64,000 nucleotides of DNA from Paenibacillus sp. Soil750. Its GTDB lineage: Bacteria; Bacillota; Bacilli; Paenibacillales; NBRC-103111. The notes under the pieces are model-generated. The model had not been told where the DNA came from. It ran no database searches and saw nothing but the letters and a program-made list of their open reading frames with translations. Made by a program: the position numbers and the translations under genes. Numbering within the stretch: position 1 is the stretch's first letter; each line of letters begins with the position of its first letter. The DNA lies in contig NZ_LMSD01000004.1 of the NCBI RefSeq assembly GCF_001428045.1, positions 124,001-188,000 on the forward strand. The letters are read 5' to 3'. Shown one piece after another: positions 16,158-24,671 of this stretch.

Positions 16158-16246
16158 ACGTCTATTTTTCCTTTCTTACGGCCATATTTGTGGTAGAATA
16201 GGTGGTTCAGTCTTGCAAGTAACAATGTTATGAAACAGGTGGTCAC

Positions 16247-18628
16247 ATGAATTCCATTCCTATGTATACAACGCCGTTAGGCTTTAAACCAACCACAGAG
16301 CGACCAATCCCACATGCCCAAATGGCGCTTCTTACCAATAGCACCAAGCTCGTACCCGATAGCGATTCGGATAGTTACTTCTTCCGCGATTTGGAGGAGC
16401 ACGGTATTCTGCTCAATGAAGCTCAAATCAAGGCAGTCCGACATTTTAAAGGTCCGCTGCTCACGTTAGCTGGCGCAGGTTCCGGAAAGACGACGGTGTT
16501 GGTATGCCGTGTCGCTTACTTGCTCCGCGTCCATCAGGTACAGCCTGCGAATCTGCTGCTTATTACGTTTTCTAAGAAAGCTGCCGAAGAAATGCGCGAA
16601 CGTCTCACAACGCTGCCAGGTTTGCATGCGAGTATGGCTAATGTGATGCAGGTGCGGACGTTTCATGCTTTTTGCCTGCGACTTCTACGAATGAACGGGC
16701 TGCAGCAAGAAATTCTAAGTGATGGCCGCTTTCAGCAAATTGTATTCAAGCGGATCATGCTGAGTATGGGCTTGCAGGATACATATCAGCCTGAGGTGCT
16801 TATTTCCCTGCTTTCCTCCTATAAGATGCAGCTCATGGAGGTTGAAGATCTCCCCGAAGGCACGGAAGAAGAACAGGAAGTTAAGAAGATTTTCTTACAG
16901 TATGAACAATGGAAAATGGAGCAACAGAAGATTGATTTCGATGATATTTTGATCAAAGCGTACCAGCTGCTCCTCCACAATGCTGAAATTTTGCGCTCCA
17001 TGCAGCGGAAATTCACATACATCAGCGTCGATGAATTCCAAGATACGAATACGGTTCAGTATGAAATTATTAAAATGATTGCGGCAGCTCATCAGAATCT
17101 GATGGTTGTCGGTGACGATGACCAGACGATATATTCGTTTAATGGGGCCAGAAATGAATTTATTTTGCAATTTCATGAGCAGTACCCTACGGCAACAACC
17201 GTTACGTTGGATATCAACTATCGGTCTACCTCAAGTATTGTTGGCTTAGGCAATGCGATCATTAAGCATAACGTGCAGCGTAAATCCAAAACACTACTAG
17301 CTACTAAAGAAAGTACCCAAAAACCCCATTATGTGAAACCAGCGAATAGTGATGACGAGGCGGATTGGTTAATCGACGATATTCGGCTTAAAGTCGCTGA
17401 GGGTGGCAGCCAGTATGGGGATTTCGCGATTCTGTATCGAACAGCGAGCAACAGTCGGGCTATTATTGAGCAACTCATTCTGCATAACCTCCCTTTCGTG
17501 GATTATGGCACCAATGATTCGTTCTACGAGCAGTGGATGGTTAAGCCGATTATTGACCATTTACGGATTGCCCATGAGCGTCGGAATTTCGAAGCCATCG
17601 AAGGGGTCCTCCCCTCATTATATATTGGACGAGACCAAGGCATGCGTATTATTCAAGATCAAGAAGCGATTCAGGCGAAAAAGTGGCCTTTAATCCATCT
17701 GCTGGGGCTCCCACAGTTAAAGGAATTTCAGAAAGAAAAGCTGAAAGCCCGCATTCGTTTGATCAAATCTCTCGTGGAGATGACGCCACTCGCAGCCATT
17801 CAGGCGATTCGCAAGGATTTCTACGATACGTTCCTGGAGACGAATAAGCGCAGCAAGCTTACACAACATCGTGAAATGCTGAAGGAAACGCTGGATGAGC
17901 TCGAATCCTCCGCCAAGAGGTTCAATACGGTCGAGCAGTTCCTTTATTTTATCCATGAAGTGGCCGAAAAACGCACGGAAATGCGGATGCAAAGCAAAGA
18001 ACAATTCGCGGATAAAATCTCGCTGATGACGATTCATAAATCGAAGGGTCTCGAGTTCCCGATCGTGTACCTGCTCTGTGCGATTGAAGGCAATATGCCG
18101 CATTCCTCGGCACTCGATGCAAGCCATTTGGACGATGTCAAAATGGCAGGCGTAGCGGGGCGCGACAAGGGAACCGCCGCGCTCGAGGAAGAACGGCGAC
18201 TGGCTTATGTCGCCGTGACAAGGGCCAAAGGCGAGCTGCTGATCAGCTCGCCGGCGTTCTACCGCGGGAAGAAGGCGGAGCCTTCCCGCTTCTTGCTGTC
18301 CGCGTTCCCTGGCGCGGACGCAGGCGTTGTAACCAGCCGCAGCAAGCCGGCTGGCGGGTTTACGGCCGCTGGCGGAGCGGCGGCCGGTCGTTCTGCAGTC
18401 GCTGGCGTAGCCGCGACTGGCGGCCGGTCAGCCACCGGCAGAGCCGTGGCTGGGGCTGCTGCGACCGCGACCGAGCGGGTCGCGGCGTGGTTGTGTGGCG
18501 CGGCCGGCTGCAAGGCCTGGTCGCGGATCTCTTCGCCGCAGGAGGCACGACTGGCGGCGAAAGCATGCCCGCTCTGCGGCGCGGGCATGGTCAAGGGCAG
18601 CCGCGAGATCGCGCTGGCACGGCGGTAG
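16247..18628 (+). CDS. UvrD/Rep-type superfamily 1 DNA helicase (YjcD-like) with Ala/Gly linker and C-terminal zinc-finger-like end
   Basis: A 793-residue 3'-5' SF1A helicase. Motifs in order: Q-motif LNEAQIKAVRHF, Walker A AGAGSGKTT (about residues 76-84), Ia LLITFSKKAAEEM, Walker B DEFQDTN, motif III GDDDQTIYSFNGA, motif V SLMTIHKSKGLEFPIVYL and motif VI LAYVAVTRAKGELLI. After about residue 690 comes a GC-rich Ala/Gly/Arg-rich stretch of roughly 65 residues. It ends in CGAAGC...CPLCGAGM, with spaced Cys pairs that look like a zinc finger. That finger is a known feature of some short PcrA relatives, but the low-complexity linker looks like a local expansion with base composition unlike the rest of the gene. 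Confidence 0.9.
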   Translation: MNSIPMYTTPLGFKPTTERPIPHAQMALLTNSTKLVPDSDSDSYFFRDLEEHGILLNEAQIKAVRHFKGPLLTLAGAGSGKTTVLVCRVAYLLRVHQVQPANLLLITFSKKAAEEMRERLTTLPGLHASMANVMQVRTFHAFCLRLLRMNGLQQEILSDGRFQQIVFKRIMLSMGLQDTYQPEVLISLLSSYKMQLMEVEDLPEGTEEEQEVKKIFLQYEQWKMEQQKIDFDDILIKAYQLLLHNAEILRSMQRKFTYISVDEFQDTNTVQYEIIKMIAAAHQNLMVVGDDDQTIYSFNGARNEFILQFHEQYPTATTVTLDINYRSTSSIVGLGNAIIKHNVQRKSKTLLATKESTQKPHYVKPANSDDEADWLIDDIRLKVAEGGSQYGDFAILYRTASNSRAIIEQLILHNLPFVDYGTNDSFYEQWMVKPIIDHLRIAHERRNFEAIEGVLPSLYIGRDQGMRIIQDQEAIQAKKWPLIHLLGLPQLKEFQKEKLKARIRLIKSLVEMTPLAAIQAIRKDFYDTFLETNKRSKLTQHREMLKETLDELESSAKRFNTVEQFLYFIHEVAEKRTEMRMQSKEQFADKISLMTIHKSKGLEFPIVYLLCAIEGNMPHSSALDASHLDDVKMAGVAGRDKGTAALEEERRLAYVAVTRAKGELLISSPAFYRGKKAEPSRFLLSAFPGADAGVVTSRSKPAGGFTAAGGAAAGRSAVAGVAATGGRSATGRAVAGAAATATERVAAWLCGAAGCKAWSRISSPQEARLAAKACPLCGAGMVKGSREIALARR

Positions 18629-18657
18629 CTCTCTTATCATCTTCCTCTTTCGACTCG

Positions 18658-18845
18658 GATGTTGTAGAAACTGCAACAACATCCTTGGATTTGTGTCATT
18701 TCCGGCTAAATGTTGTATCGCATACAACATAGTTCTTGGATTTGTGCCATTACCGGCAAAATCGAGCATTAATGTTGTAAGGCTTACAACATTACCCTGC
18801 TACATGAACCTTCAAACTATAAAATGTTGTACAACCTACAACATT
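18658..18845. repeat. Dyad array E: same 51-62-52 geometry, unrelated arm sequence
   Basis: Four dyads start at 18658, 18709, 18771 and 18823 (51, 62 and 52 bp apart). Left arms are GATGTTGTA once and AATGTTGTA three times; loops are 5 bp; right arms are TACAACATW except in the first, where it is TGCAACAAC. Linkers are 28, 39 and 29 bp. The first two linkers resemble each other (ccttggatttgtg...ccgg). The array lies between the helicase stop and the terminator shared with tpx. It occupies nearly the whole 294-bp gap. Confidence 0.88.
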
Positions 18846-18858
18846 CTCTCTTCATACC

Positions 18859-18893
18859 AAAGAGCAGCCATCCCATAAGGATGACTGCTCTTT
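18859..18893. terminator. Shared terminator of the helicase gene and tpx
   Basis: AAAGAGCAG and CATCC pair with GGATG and CTGCTCTTT around a short loop. It is symmetrical for the two convergent transcripts. Confidence 0.75.
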
Positions 18894-18922
18894 CTTTCAT
18901 CTCGATATTTCACATCGACATT

Positions 18923-19453
18923 TTACACTAACGTTTTTAACGCCTCCAAAGCCGCCTCATAATCCGGATGGTGACTCATTTCAGTCAAATACTCCACATA
19001 GCGAACCGTGTCATTCGCATCCACGATGAAGATCGCACGCTGATCCAACTGGATCTCTTTGATAAGCACGCCGTATGCTTGGCCGAACGAACGATTTTTG
19101 TAGTCGGACAATGTGACGACTTTATCAATACCAGCAGCACCGCAGAAACGGCTTTGTGCAAAAGGCAGATCCACCGAAATCGTCAGAATGACGACGTCGT
19201 CACCAAGTTTGTCGGCTTCCACATTGAATCGGCGCGTCTGGGCGTCACAAGTCCCTGTATCGACGGAGGGCACAACGGAAATGAGCTTCACTTTGCCCGC
19301 ATAATCCGCCAGACTGACTTCGGTCATTAGATCCTTATTCACTTTAAAATCCGGCGCTTGATCTCCGACTTTGATTTCTGGTCCTAGTAAAGTGATTGGG
19401 TTGCCTCCAAGCGTGGCGATACCTGTGCGTTCTTGTAGGTTTGTCTGTGTCAT
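18923..19453 (-). CDS. tpx: Thiol peroxidase Tpx (atypical 2-Cys peroxiredoxin)
   Basis: It reduces hydrogen and organic hydroperoxides using thioredoxin. The 176 residues contain the peroxidatic Cys in SVDTGTCDAQT (Cys69) and the resolving Cys in LPFAQSRFCGA (Cys104), the expected 35-residue spacing. GGNPITLLG and QAPDFKV mark the N-terminal Tpx fold. It follows trxB-trxA on the same strand with a 59-bp gap, so its reductant system is encoded beside it. The OhrR-like operator upstream of trxB fits organic-peroxide control of the whole unit. Confidence 0.95.
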   Translation of the reverse strand: MTQTNLQERTGIATLGGNPITLLGPEIKVGDQAPDFKVNKDLMTEVSLADYAGKVKLISVVPSVDTGTCDAQTRRFNVEADKLGDDVVILTISVDLPFAQSRFCGAAGIDKVVTLSDYKNRSFGQAYGVLIKEIQLDQRAIFIVDANDTVRYVEYLTEMSHHPDYEAALEALKTLV

Positions 19454-19512
19454 ATCGTAATCCTCCTAAGGGTTATGTGAATGGTTTGTTTTTCAAGGTG
19501 TTTCAGTTTGGC

Positions 19513-19824
19513 TTAAACCGCTGCAATAACAGCTTTCAACTTCTCTTTGCTCTGCAACCCAACCAACTGATCGACCACTTGCCCATCTTTGAAAACAAGT
19601 AAGGTCGGGATGCTCATCACGTTGTACTTGGCAGCCGATTCTGGGTTATCATCGACGTTAATTTTAACGATTTTCGCAGCGTCACCGAGTTCAGCCGAGA
19701 GTTCGTCTAGGATCGGAGCGATCATTTTACAAGGTCCGCACCATGGCGCCCAGAAATCGACGAGAACGGTACCGGTACCTGTTTCATTTTGAAAAGTAGC
19801 ATCAGATATATGATTAACGGACAT
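19513..19824 (-). CDS. trxA: Thioredoxin
   Basis: A classic 103-residue cytosolic thioredoxin with the active site WAPWCGPCKM (Cys29, Cys32), the cis-Pro in SIPTLLVFKDG, and the buried Asp in LVDFWA. It passes electrons from thioredoxin reductase to Tpx and other targets. Its start overlaps the end of trxB by 11 bp, implying coupled translation. This may be an additional, stress-linked thioredoxin rather than the housekeeping one, since it is embedded in a peroxide-type operon. Confidence 0.95.
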   Translation of the reverse strand: MSVNHISDATFQNETGTGTVLVDFWAPWCGPCKMIAPILDELSAELGDAAKIVKINVDDNPESAAKYNVMSIPTLLVFKDGQVVDQLVGLQSKEKLKAVIAAV

Positions 19825-20788
19825 AGCTCATTCCTCCTTGAAGTTCTAGTTCTTGTTCCTGTGAAGCATGCTCAGAAATAAAACGTTCAGCATCAAGCGC
19901 GGCCATACAACCGCTACCTGCTGAAGTAATTGCTTGGCGGTAGATCCGATCTTGTACATCGCCGCAAGCGAACACCCCTGGGATCGACGTTTGGGACGTA
20001 CCTGGAATCACTTGCAAGTAACCTAGCTCATCGGTTGGTAGCTGCCCACCTAAGAAACCGGTATTCGGCGTATGTCCGATCGCTAGAAAAATCCCATCCG
20101 CCTCCAATAACTCTTCTTCACCTGTAGCGTTATTGTGGACTTTCAGTCCTGTCACACCCATCGGTCCTGCCACCACTTCAAGTGGTGTACGATTCAAGCT
20201 CCAAGCTACTTTGCTATTGCCACGAGCGTGATCCTGCATGATTTTCGAAGCTTTGAGATCGTCTCTACGATGGACCACACGCACTTCGGAAGCGAATCGA
20301 GTTAAGAACTGTGCCTCCTCCATTGCTGTGTCACCGCCGCCGATAACGATGATTTTTTTATTCCGGAAGAAAAATCCGTCACACGTTGCGCAGGTACTTA
20401 CTCCTTTGCCAATATTGTCAGCTTCGCCAGGTATCCCTAATTTCTTAGCTGTTGCACCTGTTGAAATAATCAGCGACTCCGCAGTCAATCGTCCGCCATC
20501 CTCGAGAAATAAGGTAAATGGACGTTTAGAGAAATCAACCTCCGTTACGCGTCCCGACTGAATCGTAGCCCCGAAGCGAAGCGCTTGTTTCCGCATATTG
20601 TCCATTAACTCAGGTCCTGTGATCCCATCTGGGAAACCTGGGAAATTGTCGACTTCTGTTGTTGTGGTCAGTTGGCCACCTGGCTGTATACCCTCTATAA
20701 CAAGTGGTGAGATGTTCGCTCGTGCTAAGTAAATGGCTGCGGTTAGTCCCGCAGGTCCTGTACCGATAATGATCGCTTTGTGATGCAT
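19814..20788 (-). CDS. trxB: Thioredoxin reductase
   Basis: This 324-residue flavoprotein carries electrons from NADPH to thioredoxin. It has the FAD fold GTGPAGLTAAIY, the redox pair CATC (Cys133, Cys136), the NADPH fold GGGDTAMEEA, and the C-terminal FAD motif GVFACGDVQD. A good AAAGGAGGA site precedes the ATG. It is the first gene of trxB-trxA-tpx. The promoter has TTGACA and TATGAT with an 18-bp spacer and is bordered by OhrR-like operators. Confidence 0.95.
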   Translation of the reverse strand: MHHKAIIIGTGPAGLTAAIYLARANISPLVIEGIQPGGQLTTTTEVDNFPGFPDGITGPELMDNMRKQALRFGATIQSGRVTEVDFSKRPFTLFLEDGGRLTAESLIISTGATAKKLGIPGEADNIGKGVSTCATCDGFFFRNKKIIVIGGGDTAMEEAQFLTRFASEVRVVHRRDDLKASKIMQDHARGNSKVAWSLNRTPLEVVAGPMGVTGLKVHNNATGEEELLEADGIFLAIGHTPNTGFLGGQLPTDELGYLQVIPGTSQTSIPGVFACGDVQDRIYRQAITSAGSGCMAALDAERFISEHASQEQELELQGGMSYVR

Positions 20789-20841
20789 AGGAATTCCTCC
20801 TTTTATATTACCGTAGTGCTGATGTCGCGAATTAATATTGC

Positions 20842-20855
20842 GTACAATTAAATTT
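20842..20855. promoter_or_regulatory. Single OhrR-like half-operator near trxB
   Basis: TACAATTAAATTT matches one OhrR repeat unit (TACAATTAAATTGTA) in its left half. On the minus strand it falls inside the spacer of a second possible trxB promoter (TTGAAA, 16 bp, TATTAA). Confidence 0.5.
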
Positions 20856-20903
20856 TCAACAAACCTTATGAGTGAATCATATCAAATCGCCATTAACTTT
20901 GTC

Positions 20904-20930
20904 AACAATTAAATTGCACACAATTAAATG
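20904..20930. promoter_or_regulatory. OhrR-like double operator at the trxB-trxA-tpx promoter
   Basis: Two ACAATTAAAT units in direct order (AACAATTAAATTG then ACACAATTAAATG) match the B. subtilis OhrR operator as I remember it over most positions. The operator abuts the TTGACA -35 of the trxB promoter on the minus strand, a position suited to repression. It also lies about 125 bp upstream of the divergent foldase gene. Confidence 0.7.
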
Positions 20931-21056
20931 ACGCAGTCCGATTATGTATTAAGCTCGCATTCAGCTTCCACTCATACTTCCTTCAGCTTGGTCAGGCATA
21001 ATGGGTTTCAGAACGAGAACGACTCCAACAGTCACATCACGAGAGGAAGTATATAC

Positions 21057-21968
21057 ATGAATTCAAAAAATAATCGCACTTGGATATGGACATCATCCGC
21101 CCTTTTGGTCATCTTGATCGCTTATGCTTCGGTTTTCCCACCCGTTTCTAAAAATAATGATGAGAAAGCTGTTGCCAAGGTCAATGGAGTTGAAATCAGC
21201 ACGACGAAGCTGTATAACGCGTTGGTAGCAAGTGGCGGAGCACAAACGTTAGACTCGATGATCACGGAAGAGCTTATTAGCCAAGAGAGTAAGAAAGCGG
21301 GAATCCAGATCACGGATGCCGATGTGACGAACGAGATTCAAACGATTAAAGCTACGTATGGCTCTGAAGATGAATTCAACCAAGCGCTTGCCAACTACGG
21401 CATGACTCTGGACGATTTGAAGAAAAACATGCAATCACAAGTAACATTGAAAAAGATTTTGGAGCCACAAGTTACAGTCACTGACGATGAAATCAAAAAA
21501 TATTATGATGAAAATTTAGAATCCTTAAAAGTACCTGCACAAGTGAAAGCTTCTCATATCTCTGTAGCGACGGAAGCTGAGGCCAATGCCATTATAGCGA
21601 AGTTGAAAAGCGGTGGGGATTTCGCCACACTTGCAAAGGAAAGTTCCACGGATGCAGCTACCAAGGATAAAGGCGGAGATCTAGGCTATGTCTCTGCAGG
21701 ACAAGGAGATCCGGCGTTTGAAGCCGCGGCATTTGCTTTGGAAACAGGCGGTCTTAGCGCTGCGGTACAAACAGCAACAGGTTACGATGTTATTAAAGTA
21801 ACGGATCATAAAGCTGCTTCAACACCAACGCTTGCAGACAAAACCGCTACAATTAAACAGTCGTTAGTCGATCAAAAAATCTCAACACTTTCCCAAACCT
21901 GGTTGGAACAAAAGAAATCCGAAGCAAAAATTGAAAATAATCTTGCCGATTTGACTAAGACAACCTAG
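21057..21968 (+). CDS. Membrane-anchored parvulin-type foldase (PrsA-like peptidyl-prolyl isomerase)
   Basis: About 303 residues. An N-terminal transmembrane anchor (TWIWTSSALLVILIAYASVF) replaces the lipobox of classical PrsA. A SurA/PrsA-type helical chaperone region follows (VNGVEISTTKLYNALV...), then a parvulin domain at about 155-245 with VKASHISVATEAEANAI, GGDFATLAKESSTD and GGDLGYVSAGQGDPAFEAAAF. It should act outside the membrane on secreted protein folding. The ATG at 21057 has GAGAGGAAG upstream; the frame is open further back but without a start signal. It is divergent from trxB. Confidence 0.88.
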   Translation: MNSKNNRTWIWTSSALLVILIAYASVFPPVSKNNDEKAVAKVNGVEISTTKLYNALVASGGAQTLDSMITEELISQESKKAGIQITDADVTNEIQTIKATYGSEDEFNQALANYGMTLDDLKKNMQSQVTLKKILEPQVTVTDDEIKKYYDENLESLKVPAQVKASHISVATEAEANAIIAKLKSGGDFATLAKESSTDAATKDKGGDLGYVSAGQGDPAFEAAAFALETGGLSAAVQTATGYDVIKVTDHKAASTPTLADKTATIKQSLVDQKISTLSQTWLEQKKSEAKIENNLADLTKTT

Positions 21969-22086
21969 TTCTGGCTGAAGTGAGGCGTATGTGAATTCGG
22001 GCGAGCGTCCGGTGGGACTGATGCTGTCGGGTGAATATAGCGGGAAACCGACCTGCGTCCTGTGCAGCGGATACCATCGGGCTGAA

Positions 22087-22274
22087 ATAACTGTAAAATA
22101 GGTAGTTAATTTGAGGCATTTCCACTCGAAATACGATTTAGATGGAAAACCTCCAGTTATTTCTACCGGATTTCAGCTTATCCGGAAATATGACGCAATT
22201 TAGCTACATGAAATCCATCTATTTGGAAGATTCCGGCTATATCCACGGAAAATAACTGTATAAAATCCAGTTAA
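22087..22274. repeat. Dyad array B (51-62-52 spacing) after the foldase gene
   Basis: Dyads start at 22087, 22138, 22200 and 22252 (51, 62 and 52 bp apart). Left arms are ATAACTGTA, TTAGATGGA, TTAGCTACA and ATAACTGTA; right arms are GGTAGTTAA, TCCAGTTAT, TCCATCTAT and TCCAGTTAA. The second unit shares its left arm, loop and four bases beyond with the first unit of array A. It lies between the foldase stop and the terminator at 22330 and fills the centre of a 400-bp gene-free gap; I see no gene in the rest. Confidence 0.82.
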
Positions 22275-22329
22275 TCGGTAGGGGGACACTTGGTGGGAGT
22301 GGCGCCCCTCACCCCCTACAAAACACCAA

Positions 22330-22362
22330 AAACCCCCTTAGCTACAACAGCTAAGGGGGTTT
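22330..22362. terminator. Bidirectional terminator, foldase and deacetylase genes
   Basis: AAACCCCCTTAGCT pairs with AGCTAAGGGGGTTT around ACAAC, an unusually long perfect stem. Confidence 0.85.
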
Positions 22363-22372
22363 CTCTGTCCTA

Positions 22373-23143
22373 TTACGGGGTGCGAAGCTTCATCTCGTCC
22401 AGGCTTTTGAACTGGTAGCCCTGCGCCCGCGCAGCGTCAATGATTTTACCTAGCGCTTCCGTATTGTCGCTGGATACCGAATGTAACAGAATCACAGCAC
22501 CTGGATGAAGCTGGGCCATCACATTTTTATAGGCATACTCCCAGCCCTTCTGATGCTTGGGTTCCCAGTCACGATACGCAACGGACCAGAACACATTCGT
22601 GTAGTTCAGTCCTTGGCTAACAGCCAGTGAGCGGTCATTGAATATGCCCCGCGGCGCGCGCAGATAGTGCATTTCCTTTTGCCCCGTTACCGCGGCGACT
22701 TCGTCTTTCACTTGGTTCAGCTCTTTCTGAATGCGCTCCGCTGGAATCTGACTCATATCGGGATGGCTCCATGAATGGTTGCCAATCAGATGCCCCTCGG
22801 CTGCCATGCGCTTCAACAGCTCTGGTTCTGTCCGAATATAGTGGCCAGTCACGAAAAATATAGCCGGCACTTGTTTCTCTTTGAGCACATCCAGAATTCG
22901 ACCTGTGTAGCCTTGTTCATACCCATTATCGAAGGTTAAGTACAATTCCTTTTGTGACTGATCGCCTGTAAAAACAGCGCCGCGCTGCTTCAAGAGGCCC
23001 TTGAATCCCTCTTCATCAATCGATGGCGGTTGGCCGTTGACACTCTTTTTGAAACCAAAATGATAGGTTCCATCCGCTGAGACCATGGTCATTTGCCCCG
23101 CCATAAGAGCTAGGGAAAATAGAAGAATGCGCAAGATTTTCAT
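22373..23143 (-). CDS. PdaA-type polysaccharide deacetylase
   Basis: This secreted NodB-fold deacetylase has about 256 residues and a signal peptide (MKILRILLFSLALMAGQMTMVSA). Motif 1 is YLTFDNGYE, where TFDNG instead of TFDDG marks the PdaA branch. Motif 2 is GNHSWSHPDM (metal His residues), motif 3 is LRAPRGIFN, and a conserved His lies in ILLHSVSSD. PdaA de-acetylates N-acetylmuramic acid so that muramic delta-lactam forms in spore cortex. The start is uncertain: the ATG at 23143 fits the signal peptide, but AAGGAG is 14 nt away; a GTG at 23158 is an alternative. Confidence 0.88.
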   Translation of the reverse strand: MKILRILLFSLALMAGQMTMVSADGTYHFGFKKSVNGQPPSIDEEGFKGLLKQRGAVFTGDQSQKELYLTFDNGYEQGYTGRILDVLKEKQVPAIFFVTGHYIRTEPELLKRMAAEGHLIGNHSWSHPDMSQIPAERIQKELNQVKDEVAAVTGQKEMHYLRAPRGIFNDRSLAVSQGLNYTNVFWSVAYRDWEPKHQKGWEYAYKNVMAQLHPGAVILLHSVSSDNTEALGKIIDAARAQGYQFKSLDEMKLRTP

Positions 23144-23355
23144 ATGGATGTCATGCACTCCTTGCCTTGTGTGATGAGTTGTGGCGAGTTACTGCCAACA
23201 GGACCTGTTACTAATATGCCACACCACGGCAGGAGATTATGTGTAAGTCACCTCATTGAATCCCAACATTATATTTCGTCACATCCGAATTCTGTGATAT
23301 CCCCCCATTCCACTTGGCTTTCATCTGAATACAATAGAGTACATGATCTGTAGGG

Positions 23356-23649
23356 GTGGAGATTCATATTCGTAGACGAGATCCTAAACCAATCAAAGAA
23401 GATTTGCTGCATGTCCTAAAGCTATCGTCCGAGGAAGACATTTATACAGCACAGGTTAACGGATTTTCATTAGCCGATATCGCCAAAGCTAACCAGGTTG
23501 ATGTACAGAAGGTCATTGAACTCCAGTTAGCCGAGCTAACGGAGCAGCTGCAGTTGCGACTGTTTAATGGCAGCATCACACCTGAGCAATATCTAGCCCA
23601 GCGTGCTGAGTTACCGGAAATCATTAGTAAGAGTGTGTATGCGATGTAA
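23356..23649 (+). CDS. Small hypothetical protein, helical, possible HTH
   Basis: 97 residues, charged, no signal peptide or membrane segment. The centre (GFSLADIAKANQVDVQKVIELQLAEL) resembles a helix-turn-helix from a family that recognises sequence stepwise, and the tail (ITPEQYLAQRAELPEII) resembles short helical domains seen in Bacillus spore and stress proteins. I cannot name the family. The GTG start overlaps a GGGGTGGAG stretch that could itself be the ribosome binding site of a start a few codons later, so the N-terminus is unsure. A terminator follows directly. Confidence 0.65.
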   Translation: MEIHIRRRDPKPIKEDLLHVLKLSSEEDIYTAQVNGFSLADIAKANQVDVQKVIELQLAELTEQLQLRLFNGSITPEQYLAQRAELPEIISKSVYAM

Positions 23650-23657
23650 TCGCGCGT

Positions 23658-23683
23658 GGCATCCCAGTTGGGGTGCTTTTTTT
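23658..23683 (+). terminator. Terminator after the small hypothetical gene
   Basis: GGCATCCC pairs with GGGGTGC around AGTT and is followed by T7. Confidence 0.75.
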
Positions 23684-23765
23684 GTCTTTGAAGGCTTGTT
23701 GCTGCCCTGCTTTTATGTCACTATGAGACTACGACCTACGCTGCTTAGAAAGGAGTTCATGTGCT

Positions 23766-24569
23766 GTGAATTTCCATCAAATGATCCCGCTTATTCCGCT
23801 AATTGATCATATTCAGGTGGCTTATTCCACCTTAGCCATTACAAGTTCACCTAGCAAATATCAACTTGTTATCGTCCGCCAAGGTCACCTCTCACTACAC
23901 TTCGCTGGCCATGAACCCATCATTTGCTCGCAAGCGTATGCCTGTCATCCCGATCAAGGTGACTACACTATTCAAGTACCTAGAACGAAGATCGTCGATT
24001 ACGTTATCATCACCTATACGATGCTACCTGAGGATCACAATTGGACTTTACAGGGGCACCTCACCACCTTAAGCGAAATCAAAATCCACTATATGCTCGA
24101 TGAAATTATCCGGAGAACGCAGGACCATGATCCTTTGACTGTCTGGGAAGACACGACACATATCATGCGAATGAGAATGATGTTAGAGCGCATCCTATTT
24201 ATCTATCTGCATGAATCCGATTTGACCCATGAGAAAAAGTCAGCTTCTGAATCGATCGAGGGTACGATCTCTTATATCAACGAGCATTACATGCTTGAGC
24301 TTACTTTGCCTATGCTAGCCCGTCGTGCGGGAATGAGCGTGGGGTATTTTACGGTTTTGTTTAAAAAGATGACGGGAACAACACTGATGAGCTACTTGTA
24401 CGCCTTGCGTATTGAGAAAGCCAAGATCATGTTCCTGCAGACAGATCTGCTGGCCAAAGAGATTGCAAGCCGCGTTGGATTCATCGATTACTTCCATTTT
24501 AGCAAGGTATTTAAGAAAAAGACGGGTTTTACGCCCTCCGAATATATGACTAGCCATCCTAAAATCTAA
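23766..24569 (+). CDS. AraC-family regulator, probably of the siderophore importer
   Basis: 267 residues with an N-terminal cupin-like region (about 15-110) and a C-terminal AraC double HTH (about 165-265). The HTH contains LTLPMLARRAGMSVGYFTVLFKKMTG and KEIASRVGFIDYFHFSKVFKKKTGFTPSEYM (each shown by its conserved core). It is followed after about 100 bp by the siderophore ABC genes on the same strand. This order resembles AraC-type siderophore sensors such as Btr of B. subtilis, which activates uptake genes, but here no substrate-binding domain is fused. GTG start at 23766 with AAAGGAG about 10 nt upstream. Confidence 0.85.
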   Translation: MNFHQMIPLIPLIDHIQVAYSTLAITSSPSKYQLVIVRQGHLSLHFAGHEPIICSQAYACHPDQGDYTIQVPRTKIVDYVIITYTMLPEDHNWTLQGHLTTLSEIKIHYMLDEIIRRTQDHDPLTVWEDTTHIMRMRMMLERILFIYLHESDLTHEKKSASESIEGTISYINEHYMLELTLPMLARRAGMSVGYFTVLFKKMTGTTLMSYLYALRIEKAKIMFLQTDLLAKEIASRVGFIDYFHFSKVFKKKTGFTPSEYMTSHPKI

Positions 24570-24636
24570 TATTGAGACATGTCTAATCTGCATATTGGAC
24601 ATGTTCTATCCCTCCATTATTCGGTATCATACTCAT

Positions 24637-24657
24637 TGAGAATAATAATCATTGTCA
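24637..24657. promoter_or_regulatory. Fur box upstream of the siderophore importer
   Basis: TGAGAATAATAATCATT followed by GTCA matches the Fur consensus with TGAGAAT and an ATCATT right half. It lies just upstream of the ribosome binding site of the binding-protein gene, a classical repression position. Confidence 0.82.
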
Positions 24658-24671
24658 TGGAGGAATACAGA

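Noticed and set aside
18259-18769. Open frames opposite the helicase C-terminus
   Set aside because: They follow the low-complexity GC-rich stretch and run on into dyad array E.
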